Assembly (NCBI GenBank): GCA_045648445.1
Contig: JAZRNY010000005.1
Span: forward strand, 1-46,535
Length of the DNA stretch: 46,535 bases
From: SIG607 sp045648445
GTDB taxonomy: Bacteria; Bacillota; Clostridia; Oscillospirales; Acutalibacteraceae
Direction: 5' to 3'
Position numbers and translations under genes: made by a program. Positions within the stretch are counted from its first letter, which is position 1. Each line of letters opens with the position of its first letter. Below the pieces are notes generated by a model that did not search any database, was not told the origin of the DNA, and saw nothing but the letters and a program-made list of their open reading frames with translations. This document shows positions 8,495 through 16,909 of the stretch, piece after piece.

Positions 8495-9475
8495 ATGAAA
8501 TTTACTCCTGTTGGTGAAGGGAAAAATCTTGTTGAAGGTTTTTGCCTTATAAAAAGCATAGATAAAAAAACCTCAACTAAAGGCGACACATATCTTGATA
8601 TGACGCTATCTGACAGTGAGGGCGAAATAAACGGAAAACTTTGGAGTTATAACGAAAACGTTCACGGTGTATACGACGCTAACACTTTGGTTAAAATAAG
8701 AGGAAGCATCTCCCCTTATAACGGCGTTGACCAATTAAGAATTGAGCGTATCCGTCCCGTAAACAACGAAGACGGCGTTAACATTGAAGACTACGTTAAA
8801 TCTGCCGAATACGACTGTTGTGCTATGTACGACGAGTTGTTTTCTATTGCAGAAAATTTCAAGGATAACGAACTTTCTTTGTTGGTCACCACAATTTTAA
8901 ACGACAGAAGACTTGCTCTTTTATATTGGCCTGCCGCATTTAAACTTCATCACGCGATACGCGGCGGACTTTTAATGCACACCCTTTCTATTGTTCGTTT
9001 ATGCAAAAGCATTTACGCTATTTATCCCTTCGTAAACGAAGAACTTCTTATTTCGGGCGCAATTCTTCACGATATTGCAAAAACCGAAGAATTTGAGGTT
9101 GCCGACAGCGGTATTGCTACGGGATACAGTGTAAAGGGTAATCTTATAGGTCATTTGGCAGAAGGCGCAATAATCGTACGCGAAACCGCTTTGAAAGTAG
9201 GAGTTAGCGAAGAAACTTCAAACCTTATTGAACATATGCTTTTATCCCATCACGGCGACCCCGAATTTGGCGCCGCGGTAAGACCTATGTTTATTGAAGC
9301 CGAAATTTTAAGCGAACTCGATATGCTTGACGCTCGTATTTACGAAATGAAGGAAGCGGTTGAGAGCGTAGAAGTCGGCGAATTTACCGGCAGACTTTGG
9401 TCTATGGAAAACAGGAAACTTTATAATCACGGAAAAAGTGATTTAGGAAAACCAACAGTATTATTTAATAAATAA
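8495..9475 (+). CDS. yhaM: YhaM-type 3'-5' exonuclease (OB fold plus HD domain)
   Basis: 326 residues. The N-terminal OB fold (about 12-95; DTYLDMTLSDSEGEINGKLW) binds nucleic acid. The HD domain (about 145-300) carries metal ligands in LLMHTLSIVRLC (His162), AILHDIAK (His192, Asp193) and LLSHHGDP. The family includes Bacillus YhaM and staphylococcal Cbf1, exonucleases that shorten RNA and single-stranded DNA. Length fits YhaM (about 314). The ATG follows AAGAGG. First gene of an operon that continues with the DUF1858 gene, trmK and rqcH, all concerned with RNA or translation except the DUF1858 gene. Confidence 0.9.
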   Translation: MKFTPVGEGKNLVEGFCLIKSIDKKTSTKGDTYLDMTLSDSEGEINGKLWSYNENVHGVYDANTLVKIRGSISPYNGVDQLRIERIRPVNNEDGVNIEDYVKSAEYDCCAMYDELFSIAENFKDNELSLLVTTILNDRRLALLYWPAAFKLHHAIRGGLLMHTLSIVRLCKSIYAIYPFVNEELLISGAILHDIAKTEEFEVADSGIATGYSVKGNLIGHLAEGAIIVRETALKVGVSEETSNLIEHMLLSHHGDPEFGAAVRPMFIEAEILSELDMLDARIYEMKEAVESVEVGEFTGRLWSMENRKLYNHGKSDLGKPTVLFNK

Positions 9476-9501
9476 TTTAAAATAAAGGAAGGTAATTTAA
9501 A

Positions 9502-9702
9502 ATGAAAATCACAAAAGATATGCTTATCGGCGACGTACTCGACATCGATACCGGTTGTGCTAAATATTTCTTTGAAATAGGTATGCACTGTCTTGGCTGT
9601 CCTGCTTCAAGAGGCGAATCTATTGAACAGGCTTGTCAGGTTCACAACACCGACTGCGACGCTTTAGTTGCAAAACTTAACGAGTATTTCAAGGATAAAT
9701 AA
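9502..9702 (+). CDS. DUF1858 domain protein
   Basis: 66 residues. The pattern DMLIGDVLDIDTG...FFEIGMHCLGCPASRGESIEQAC is the DUF1858 / ScdA-N-like domain, found alone or fused to redox and iron-sulfur proteins in anaerobes. CLGC plus further cysteines could bind a metal or cluster; this is inference. GGAAGG precedes the ATG. Its stop overlaps the trmK start by one base (TAATG), so the two are translationally coupled. Confidence 0.88.
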   Translation: MKITKDMLIGDVLDIDTGCAKYFFEIGMHCLGCPASRGESIEQACQVHNTDCDALVAKLNEYFKDK

Positions 9703-10379
9703 TGGGTTCCTTATCCCCTCGTTTACAGGTAATTTATGACCTTGTGCCGACGTCGTCTAAAGTGTGTGACGTCGGCACTGACCATGCTTATTTGCCTATT
9801 GCTCTTTCTATTAGCGAAAAAGCACAAAACATTATTGCCTGTGACATTAATGAAAGTCCTTTAAAAAAAGCAAAGGAAAATATCAAAAATGCAAAAGTAA
9901 CAAATATAGATTTGCGACTTGGCGACGGGCTTTTACCTGTAAAAGAAAATGAAGCCGACACCGTAATAATTGCGGGTATGGGCGGTGACGTTATACGCCA
10001 TATTTTATCTTCTTCAAACTGGATAAAAAATCCTAACATACTTCTTTTACTTCAACCTATGACCAGTGCCGAACTTTTGCGTTCATTTTTAACCGACAAC
10101 CTTTTTGTTATCGAAAACGAGGTTGCTGTTGAAGACGCTTCGAAAATTTATTCAGTTATTGTTGCTCGTTTTAAAGGAATAAAAAAAGATTACCCAACGG
10201 GATATAAATTTATCGGTGAAGTTTCCCCAAAAACAAACGAGGGAAAACTTTACATAAAAAAACAACAAAAAAGAATTGAAAATCACCTAAAAAGTATAAA
10301 CGATATTCCTTTAAAGGCTAATGAAGCCGAAAACCTTAAACAAATTTTAAGTTACATAAAAAACATTTTGGAGAAATAA
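9702..10379 (+). CDS. trmK: tRNA (adenine(22)-N(1))-methyltransferase
   Basis: Methylates N1 of A22 in bacterial tRNAs using S-adenosylmethionine. 225 residues, typical of TrmK (YqfN). The SAM-binding Rossmann motif is VCDVGTDHAYLPIAL with acidic D in IIACDINESP; IIAGMGGDVIRHIL is the family signature. The C-terminal helical part is lysine-rich. In many Firmicutes trmK precedes a NIF3-like gene; here rqcH follows after one base. Confidence 0.92.
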   Translation: MGSLSPRLQVIYDLVPTSSKVCDVGTDHAYLPIALSISEKAQNIIACDINESPLKKAKENIKNAKVTNIDLRLGDGLLPVKENEADTVIIAGMGGDVIRHILSSSNWIKNPNILLLLQPMTSAELLRSFLTDNLFVIENEVAVEDASKIYSVIVARFKGIKKDYPTGYKFIGEVSPKTNEGKLYIKKQQKRIENHLKSINDIPLKANEAENLKQILSYIKNILEK

Positions 10380-10380
10380 T

Positions 10381-12117
10381 ATGTCTCTTGACGGTGCTTT
10401 TTTAAGCAAAATAAAAAACGAACTAAACCAATACGTTGGCGCACATCTTGATAAAATATACCAGCCGTCCAAAGATGAGTTGGTATTTTTGTTGCGCTCA
10501 AAAGAAGTTACTGCAAGACTTTTGCTTTCCTGCCGTCAAGGTAGCGCCAGAGTGCATTTCACTTCCTTTAAACCTGACAATCCCCCTTCTCCACCAATGT
10601 TTTGTATGCTGCTTCGAAAATATTTATCCGCCGCCCGACTGGTTTCAGTAGAACAAAACGGTCTTGAAAGGGTTCTTACCCTTACATTTTCTTCCCTTAA
10701 CGAAATGGGCGACGTAATTTATCCGAAAATTATTTGCGAACTTATCGGCAGTCAGCCAAACATAATACTAACCGACACAAACAATGTAATTCTTGATGCC
10801 GTAAGACGCAGCGATTTAGAAACTGCAACACGTATCATTCAGCCGGGAGCAAAATACGTTCCGCCCACATCCACCGATAAATTAAATATTTTATTGGTAA
10901 AACCATCTTTAATAACCGAAGAAATATTAAAAAAAGAAAATCTTACCGTTTCGGATGCTATTTTAGATACAATTGAAGGCATTTCTCCTTTAGTTGCGCG
11001 TGAACTCGCTTTGCGTATAGCAAAGGATTATTCAAAACCCGTAAGTGTATTAACTTCGGGCGAAAAAATGAATATCACAGGTGTTCTTAACGCTCTTTTA
11101 CGTGATATTAACGAAAACGACAAACCCTATTTATTGACCGATAAAAACTCGGTACCAAAAGAATTTTCTTTTACCGAAATAACCCAATATAGCCCACAAT
11201 TTACCGCAGAACTTTTAGGTTCGTTCAGCGAAACACTTGACGCATATTATCAAAGAAAAGAAAATGCCGAAAGAATTCGCCGCGCGGCAGTCGACGTTTA
11301 CAAACTCCTTACCACTCTTATGCAAAGAACCAACCGCAAAAAAGAACTGCGAAAAAAAGATTTGGAAAAATGCGCCGACAGAGAAAAATACCGCATTTAC
11401 GGTGAACTTATAAAAGCAAATCTTTACTGCATAAAGGCAGGCAGCAAAAGTGTAACTTTAAATAATTATTACGACGAAAATCTTTCCGAAATAGTAATTC
11501 CTCTTGACCCTGCTCTTTCCCCTGCCGTAAACGCCGACAAATATTTTAAAGAATATAAAAAATCCTATACTGCTGAAAAAATGCTAATAAGTCTTATAGA
11601 AGAAGACGAAAAAGACCTTTTATATTTCGAAAGCGTACTTGATGCCCTTACTCGCGCCGAAACACTCGGCGAACTAAGCGATATACGGGAAGAACTTATT
11701 GAATCGGGTATTTTGCGTATTTCTTCAAAGGCAAAAAAAGTAAAGGTAAGCAACAATTTCAAAGAATATATTTCTCCAAGCGGAAATAAAATCCTCGTAG
11801 GCAAAAACAATCGTCAAAACGACAAACTCACCCTTAGCGTTGCCAAAAAAACAGATATATGGTTCCATACCAAAAATATTCCCGGCAGCCATACTGTTTT
11901 GTTGACCGAAAACGGTCAGGTCAGCGACCAAGATTTATGTTTTGCAGCAAGTATAGCAGCATTTCATTCAAAGGCGCAAAATTCCTCAACCGTGCCGGTA
12001 GATTACACATTAGTAAAATACGTAAAAAAACCAAACGGCGCTAAACCCGGCATGGTTATTTACAGCGGAGAAAAAACCCTGTTTGTAACACCTAATTTGC
12101 CTACTTTTTTAACTTGA
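10381..12117 (+). CDS. rqcH: Rqc2/RqcH ribosome quality-control protein (FbpA/NFACT family)
   Basis: 578 residues. It binds stalled 50S subunits with peptidyl-tRNA and directs addition of C-terminal alanine tails to the nascent chain. NFACT-N covers about residues 1-210, a helix-hairpin-helix part and long coiled coils about 210-440 (KRKENAERIRRAAVDVYKL..., KKELRKKDLEKCADREKYR), and NFACT-R about 445-560 with DIWFHTKNIPGSH. Older annotation calls the family fibronectin-binding protein. Stop codon TGA is shared with the -35 box of the following promoter. Confidence 0.95.
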   Translation: MSLDGAFLSKIKNELNQYVGAHLDKIYQPSKDELVFLLRSKEVTARLLLSCRQGSARVHFTSFKPDNPPSPPMFCMLLRKYLSAARLVSVEQNGLERVLTLTFSSLNEMGDVIYPKIICELIGSQPNIILTDTNNVILDAVRRSDLETATRIIQPGAKYVPPTSTDKLNILLVKPSLITEEILKKENLTVSDAILDTIEGISPLVARELALRIAKDYSKPVSVLTSGEKMNITGVLNALLRDINENDKPYLLTDKNSVPKEFSFTEITQYSPQFTAELLGSFSETLDAYYQRKENAERIRRAAVDVYKLLTTLMQRTNRKKELRKKDLEKCADREKYRIYGELIKANLYCIKAGSKSVTLNNYYDENLSEIVIPLDPALSPAVNADKYFKEYKKSYTAEKMLISLIEEDEKDLLYFESVLDALTRAETLGELSDIREELIESGILRISSKAKKVKVSNNFKEYISPSGNKILVGKNNRQNDKLTLSVAKKTDIWFHTKNIPGSHTVLLTENGQVSDQDLCFAASIAAFHSKAQNSSTVPVDYTLVKYVKKPNGAKPGMVIYSGEKTLFVTPNLPTFLT

Positions 12118-12142
12118 CTTAACTGTAACGTTGTTATATAAT
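12114..12142 (+). promoter_or_regulatory. sigma-A promoter of the tyrosine-kinase cassette
   Basis: TTGACT, 17 bases, TATAAT; the -35 box covers the rqcH stop codon. A leader of about 45 bases follows. Confidence 0.75.
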
Positions 12143-12192
12143 AGATAATATATGAGCGTAAGTTATGATTTTCAATAGAACGGAGTAATAAT

Positions 12193-12924
12193 ATGAACGA
12201 AATATCTCTTTCTTCGATTTTTTCAATTATATTGCAACGTATATGGTTGGTAATAGTAGTTGCCGTACTTTGCGCCGCTTTGGCTTTCGGCTACTGTAGT
12301 TTCCTTGCCACCCCGGTATACAGCGCAAGATCATCAATTCTTATCACCAACGGCGGTATTATTACCGACAACCGTGATGGTTCTATCCAAACTGGAGATT
12401 TATCTGCTTCTATTTACCTTGTTGATACTTGTGTAGATATTCTTAAATCTCAGGGTATATATCAAGATCTTTCCACCGCTATCGGCGAAAAATATTCTTT
12501 CACTCAGTTAAAAGGCGCTTTCAGCGTTTCTAAAAGAAATGACGAAAACCTTTTTATTGACGTATCATTTAAAAGTACCGACCCCGAAGAAGCAAAACTT
12601 ATCGTTAATACCTTTACAGACCTTTGTCCGCAGTATATGGCAGGTAAACTTCCGCCCGTAACGGTTGAAGTTATGGATAAAGCATATAGTGCGTCAATGG
12701 TTTATCCAAGTACAATAAGCACAACATTCATATTCGGCTTTTTGGGTGCTGTCATAACCTGTCTTCTTTTAGTACTCTTTGCTTCCCTTGACCAAACTAT
12801 TAAGAGTGAAGAAGATTTCGTTGAAACATTTACAGTACCTGTGCTTGGTGCAGTTCCCGATTTTGACAACAGCCCCACATACGCTTACAGCGCTAAAACG
12901 GGCGGCGTTTCTACAGGAGGTTAA
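12193..12924 (+). CDS. Wzz/CapA-type tyrosine kinase modulator
   Basis: 243 residues with one membrane helix near the N-terminus (IWLVIVVAVLCAALAFGY) and one at about 178-197 (TTFIFGFLGAVITCLLLVLF), flanking an extracellular alpha/beta domain: the chain-length-determinant topology. In Gram-positive systems (YveK, CapA, CpsC) this subunit activates the cytoplasmic tyrosine kinase through its C-terminal tail, here ending in a flexible SAKTGGVSTGG. ACGGAG precedes the ATG. The kinase follows after five bases. No polysaccharide synthesis genes are in the window. Confidence 0.9.
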   Translation: MNEISLSSIFSIILQRIWLVIVVAVLCAALAFGYCSFLATPVYSARSSILITNGGIITDNRDGSIQTGDLSASIYLVDTCVDILKSQGIYQDLSTAIGEKYSFTQLKGAFSVSKRNDENLFIDVSFKSTDPEEAKLIVNTFTDLCPQYMAGKLPPVTVEVMDKAYSASMVYPSTISTTFIFGFLGAVITCLLLVLFASLDQTIKSEEDFVETFTVPVLGAVPDFDNSPTYAYSAKTGGVSTGG

Positions 12925-12929
12925 GGAAA

Positions 12930-13646
12930 ATGGAAAATAAAAACGTTCAAACTTCCGAAAATAAAGCACCCGCCAAAAAGGTGCCTTTCGCAGTGGTTGA
13001 AGCATACAAAACCATTAGAACCAATCTTTCTTTCTCGCTTCCTACTACCGGAAACAAGTCTTTCGTTATTTCAAGTTCCGTTCCCAGCGAAGGTAAATCT
13101 ACTACCGCTGTAAACGTAGCAGTTGCTTTTTCTCAACTTGGTAAAAGCGTTCTTCTTATTGATGCGGACCTTCGCCGTCCTTCTATCCATAAGAAGTTAA
13201 AACTTGTTAATACTAAAGGCCTTTACTCTATTCTTTCTGCTACCGCTTCATACGAAGAATGTATTCAGAACATAAGCAAAAGCCTTGATGTTCTTACTTC
13301 GGGTCCCCTACCCTCAAACCCCATTGAACTTATGGAGTCTGCTGCGCTTGCTGACTTGCTTGAAAATTTAAAACAGCGTTATGAATATATAATTTTTGAC
13401 TCTACACCTATAAACATCGTTTCGGATGCAATTTCTCTTGCGCCCAAAACCGACGGTCTTGTACTTGTTGTTAAAGAAGGCAGTACAAGAAAAGACGACG
13501 TTAGCCGTGCTCTTTCAGCATGTAAGTTTGCCAACATTCGCGTTTTAGGCACTATTATTAACGACGTTAATTCTAAAAATTCCAGAAAGTATTCTTATAG
13601 AAGATACCGTACCGCTTATCGTTACAGATATCAGTATAAGTATTAA
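12930..13646 (+). CDS. BY-type protein tyrosine kinase (CpsD/CapB/YveL)
   Basis: 238 residues, P-loop ATPase fold. Walker A is SVPSEGKST (about 50-58), Walker A-prime LLIDADLRRP (about 75-84), Walker B IIFDS (about 154-158). The C-terminus is a basic tail with eight tyrosines within 19 residues, the autophosphorylation cluster of BY kinases. It acts with the preceding modulator and is countered by the PHP phosphatase downstream. GGAGG overlaps the end of the modulator gene. A terminator hairpin follows the stop, so the kinase is probably made in excess of the phosphatase. Confidence 0.94.
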   Translation: MENKNVQTSENKAPAKKVPFAVVEAYKTIRTNLSFSLPTTGNKSFVISSSVPSEGKSTTAVNVAVAFSQLGKSVLLIDADLRRPSIHKKLKLVNTKGLYSILSATASYEECIQNISKSLDVLTSGPLPSNPIELMESAALADLLENLKQRYEYIIFDSTPINIVSDAISLAPKTDGLVLVVKEGSTRKDDVSRALSACKFANIRVLGTIINDVNSKNSRKYSYRRYRTAYRYRYQYKY

Positions 13647-13652
13647 TTTATC

Positions 13653-13687
13653 ATCCGGCGTAATATTTCTATTACGTCGGATTTTTA
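13653..13687 (+). terminator. Terminator between kinase and phosphatase genes
   Basis: Hairpin ATCCGGCGTAATA / TATTACGTCGGAT (one G-U pair) followed by TTTTTAAAA. It lies inside the cassette and probably allows partial read-through, since I saw no strong promoter before the phosphatase gene. Confidence 0.8.
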
Positions 13688-13711
13688 AAACACATTTGCT
13701 TTGGAGGCACT

Positions 13712-14431
13712 ATGGGTTATATAGATATTCATTCACATATTCTTCCCGCCGTTGACGATGGCGCTGCAAATATAGATGACGCTATTGCTCTATTACGGGT
13801 CGAAAAAGAAATCGGCGTTACTTCGGTAATATGCACTCCGCATTTTTATCCCGAAGTTGAAGAACTTGACACGCACCTTACAAAATGTCGCGCCGCTTTT
13901 GAAACTTTAAAAGAAGCAATTAAATACGAAGATCTTCCCGAAATATTTTTAGGTCATGAAGTACAATATTTTACAGGAATTTCCAAATGCACCGACCTTG
14001 ATAAACTTTGCATCGAAGGCACTTCTATTCTTTTGTTGGAACTTCCTTTTTTAACTCCGTTAACCGAATATATGTTACACGAAGTAAAACACATTGACAA
14101 TGATTTAGGCATTACAGTAATTCTTGCTCACATCGAACGTTACGCAAACCATAAATTATATAAAAAACTTTTAAAAATAATTGATAGCGGCGAGGCTAAA
14201 GGACAAGTAAACGCCGACTCTATTCTTAATCAAAATTCGTTAAAAACAGTGCAAAAATTATTAAAGCGAGGATACGTTTCATATATTGCTTCGGATGCGC
14301 ACTCGCCAGATGTACGTCCGGTGTTAATAAAAAAAGCATTTTCTTCATTAAAAGAGAAATACTATTCTCAACTAGTCGGCATACAGAAAAATACCAGCAA
14401 ACTTGAAAGCATAATAAAAAAAGGAGATTAG
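13712..14431 (+). CDS. PHP-family tyrosine-protein phosphatase (CpsB/YwqE)
   Basis: 239 residues. Metal ligands of the PHP fold are visible: DIHSHILPAVDDGA at the start, CTPHFYP, GHEVQYF, ILAHIERY and YIASDAHS near the end. The family dephosphorylates BY kinases and their targets. GGAGG is seven bases before the ATG. It sits 66 bases after the kinase gene, beyond a terminator hairpin, and one base before pgeF. Confidence 0.93.
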   Translation: MGYIDIHSHILPAVDDGAANIDDAIALLRVEKEIGVTSVICTPHFYPEVEELDTHLTKCRAAFETLKEAIKYEDLPEIFLGHEVQYFTGISKCTDLDKLCIEGTSILLLELPFLTPLTEYMLHEVKHIDNDLGITVILAHIERYANHKLYKKLLKIIDSGEAKGQVNADSILNQNSLKTVQKLLKRGYVSYIASDAHSPDVRPVLIKKAFSSLKEKYYSQLVGIQKNTSKLESIIKKGD

Positions 14432-14432
14432 T

Positions 14433-15260
14433 ATGCTCACCTCTAAAAACCTTAACGTCAACCAAAAGGATGGAGTTCTTTATATAACATTTCCTCTTTT
14501 GGATAAACTAGATTTTGTTACCCACGCTTTTACCACACGAATAGGCGGAGTAAGCGAAGGTATTTATTCTTCAATGAATATGAGTTTTACTAACGGTGAC
14601 TCAGAACGAAAGGTATACGAAAACTATTGCCGTGTTTGCGCAGTTATGGGCACCGACCCTGCTAAAGCAGTCCTTTCACAACAAACTCATACCAACAACG
14701 TAAGAATAGTTAGTCAAGACGATATAGGAAAAGGCATTGTTAAAGGCAGAGATTACACCGACGTTGACGGGCTTATTACAAATTTACGAGGTGTTACTCT
14801 TGTTACACAGTACGCCGACTGTACTCCGTTACTTTTTTGTGATCCCGTTAAAAAGGTAATTGCCACATCTCACGCTGGTTGGCGAGGTACTGCAAGTGAA
14901 ATAGGCAGAATAACCGTTGAAAAAATGTATAACAATTTCGGATGCAATCCTAAAGATATAATTTGTGCCATTGGTCCATCAATTTGCCAAGGTTGTTACG
15001 AAGTTGATGACGCAGTTTATATTCCTATTTCAAATATCCCTTACCTTAATAAAGATAAAATTTTTATCAAAAAAGAAAATGGCAAATATATGCTTAACCT
15101 TTGGGAAACTAACAAACAAATTTTAACAAATGCAGGTATAAAGGAAGAAAATATAAACGTTACCGACATTTGCACCAACTGTCACCCCGACGTTTTTCAT
15201 TCCCACCGCTTCACAAAAGGCAAAAGAGGCAACCTTGCAGCACTAATTGCGCTAAAATAA
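14433..15260 (+). CDS. pgeF: Peptidoglycan editing factor PgeF (multicopper-oxidase-like, YlmD/YfiH)
   Basis: 275 residues. Signature motifs: LSQQTHTNNV, YADCTPLLF, SHAGWRGT and CAIGPSICQGCYEV. The His and Cys residues bind zinc. The family has purine nucleoside phosphorylase/deaminase activity in vitro, and in E. coli PgeF helps keep the pentapeptide stem correct. It follows the phosphatase by one base with AAAGGAG. It ends the operon at the terminator near 15264-15310. Confidence 0.92.
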   Translation: MLTSKNLNVNQKDGVLYITFPLLDKLDFVTHAFTTRIGGVSEGIYSSMNMSFTNGDSERKVYENYCRVCAVMGTDPAKAVLSQQTHTNNVRIVSQDDIGKGIVKGRDYTDVDGLITNLRGVTLVTQYADCTPLLFCDPVKKVIATSHAGWRGTASEIGRITVEKMYNNFGCNPKDIICAIGPSICQGCYEVDDAVYIPISNIPYLNKDKIFIKKENGKYMLNLWETNKQILTNAGIKEENINVTDICTNCHPDVFHSHRFTKGKRGNLAALIALK

Positions 15261-15263
15261 CAT

Positions 15264-15310
15264 TAAAAGCACCTTGAAATTGTTTTTTCATGGTGCTTTT
15301 TAATTTTTTA
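15264..15310 (+). terminator. Rho-independent terminator of the kinase-pgeF operon
   Basis: AAAAGCACC and TGAA pair with TTCA and GGTGCTTTT, followed by TAATTTTTT. Confidence 0.8.
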
Positions 15311-15329
15311 AAAAAATTTGCAAAAAACA

Positions 15330-15359
15330 CTTTACTTCTTCATCGAAGTGAAGTATAAT
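15330..15359 (+). promoter_or_regulatory. Promoter with internal palindrome before the amino acid ABC operon
   Basis: TTTACT, 17 bases, TATAAT at 15331-15359. An inverted repeat (CTTTACTTC at 15330-15338 and GAAGTGAAG at 15345-15353; one T-G mismatch) covers the -35 box and spacer, the place where a repressor would block RNA polymerase. The last gene of the operon encodes a TrpR-superfamily protein, a candidate for binding here. Confidence 0.6.
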
Positions 15360-15406
15360 AGGTACATCACATTTAGGGGTTACCCCCAAAAGAAAGGTTG
15401 ATTAAA

Positions 15407-16186
15407 ATGAAAAAATTATTAGCACTTTTACTTTCAGTTCTTTTAATTGCATTCTGCTTTGCAGGTTGCGGCGCTGAAAAAACCGTAATCGTAGGTTACA
15501 CTCTTTACGAGCCTATGAACTATCTTGACGATAACGGCAAACTCGTTGGTTTCGATACCGAACTTGCAGAAGCCATATTCGCTAAACTCGGTTACAAGGT
15601 TATCTTTAAAGAAATTAAATGGGAAAACAAATACACCGACCTTAACTCCGGTACTATCGACTGTATCTGGAACGGCTTTACCAGCAACGGTTCCGACGAC
15701 GGTGTTGCCCGTGCAGACTTGGTTGACTTCTCCTACAACTATATGGAAAACCGTCAGGTTGTAGTTGCTAAGACTTCCTCTAACATTGCCGCTAAAGAAG
15801 ACCTTATTGGTAAAATCGGTGATGATGAAATCGGTTCTGCAGGCGAATCCTATGCTAAGGATTTCGGCGAAATCATCTTCAAGGGCGCTACAAAACAGAC
15901 CGACTGTCTTCTTTCCGTAAAGACCGGTAACGCTGACTTTGCTGTTGTTGACGCTCAGCTTGCTAAAAACTATTGCGGCAAGGGTGATTATGCAGACCTT
16001 GCTATAATCGACGCACTTTCCAGCGACGTTGAATTCTATGCTATCGGCTTTAAGAAGGGCAGCGATCTTACCGCTAAAGTAAACGCTCAGCTCGAAGCTA
16101 TGGCTGCTGACGGCTCTTTGGCAAAACTTGCTGAAAAATACGACGTAGCAACCACTACCATTACTGATTTTTCTGATCAGAAATAA
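15407..16186 (+). CDS. Polar amino acid ABC transporter, substrate-binding lipoprotein
   Basis: 259 residues. Signal with lipobox (CFAGC) near residue 22, then a family 3 solute-binding fold: VGYTLYEPMNYLDDNGKLVGFDTELAEAI at the start and GFKKGSDLTAKVNAQL near the end. It captures an amino acid outside the membrane for the permease and ATPase encoded next; which one cannot be read from sequence. The ATG at 15407 follows AGAAAGG; an in-frame TTG nine bases earlier is less likely. The leader contains a short GGGGT/ACCCC hairpin. Confidence 0.93.
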   Translation: MKKLLALLLSVLLIAFCFAGCGAEKTVIVGYTLYEPMNYLDDNGKLVGFDTELAEAIFAKLGYKVIFKEIKWENKYTDLNSGTIDCIWNGFTSNGSDDGVARADLVDFSYNYMENRQVVVAKTSSNIAAKEDLIGKIGDDEIGSAGESYAKDFGEIIFKGATKQTDCLLSVKTGNADFAVVDAQLAKNYCGKGDYADLAIIDALSSDVEFYAIGFKKGSDLTAKVNAQLEAMAADGSLAKLAEKYDVATTTITDFSDQK

Positions 16187-16210
16187 TTAATCACTTGGAG
16201 AAATTTTTAA

Positions 16211-16906
16211 ATGTCATTCATAGATATAGTCTTATTCTTGTTTGACGGCTTTAAAATATCTTTACTAATCTTTGCGGTGACGCTGCTTTGCGGCGCACCG
16301 CTTGGTTTACCTATAGCCTTTTGTTCAATGAGCAAATTTAAAGTTGTCAGAAGTATATCCCGTATTTTCGTTTGGATTATAAGAGGTGTTCCTCTTATGC
16401 TCCAGATATTCATAATTTACTACGTACCTCCCCTACTTTTCGGCATTAATATTTGGAAAGATATTAACCTTGCCTTTACAACCGGTAATACCCTTTCCTA
16501 TGCAGGTAGCGTAATTGCAGTATTAATTGCATTCGTACTTAACTACGCCTGCTATTTTTCCGAAATCTATAGAGGCGGTATCGAAAGTATTTCCAAAGGT
16601 CAGTACGAAGCAGGTTACGTATTGGGACTTACCAAATCTCAGGTTTTCCGCAAAATCGTGCTTAAGCAGGTTATTCAGCGAATAGTTCCGCCTATGTCCA
16701 ACGAAATAATCACTCTTATTAAAGATACTGCTCTTGCAAACTGTATTATGGTAGGAGAAATTATTTATAAAGCAAACATTCTTGCCGCTGAAAAGGCTCT
16801 TATCTGGCCGCTCTTCTTTACGGGTGTATTCTATCTTGTTTTCGTAGGAATTCTTACCGTAGTTCTCGGCAAGTTAGAGAAAAAACTCAGTTATTTCAGG
16901 AGTTAG
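16211..16906 (+). CDS. Polar amino acid ABC transporter, permease
   Basis: 231 residues, about five membrane helices. The EAA loop is visible as YRGGIESISKGQYEAGYVLGLTKSQVFRKIVLKQ, the coupling helix to the ATPase. HisM/GlnP-type family. GGAG precedes the ATG; three bases separate its stop from the ATPase gene. Confidence 0.93.
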   Translation: MSFIDIVLFLFDGFKISLLIFAVTLLCGAPLGLPIAFCSMSKFKVVRSISRIFVWIIRGVPLMLQIFIIYYVPPLLFGINIWKDINLAFTTGNTLSYAGSVIAVLIAFVLNYACYFSEIYRGGIESISKGQYEAGYVLGLTKSQVFRKIVLKQVIQRIVPPMSNEIITLIKDTALANCIMVGEIIYKANILAAEKALIWPLFFTGVFYLVFVGILTVVLGKLEKKLSYFRS

Positions 16907-16909
16907 GAT

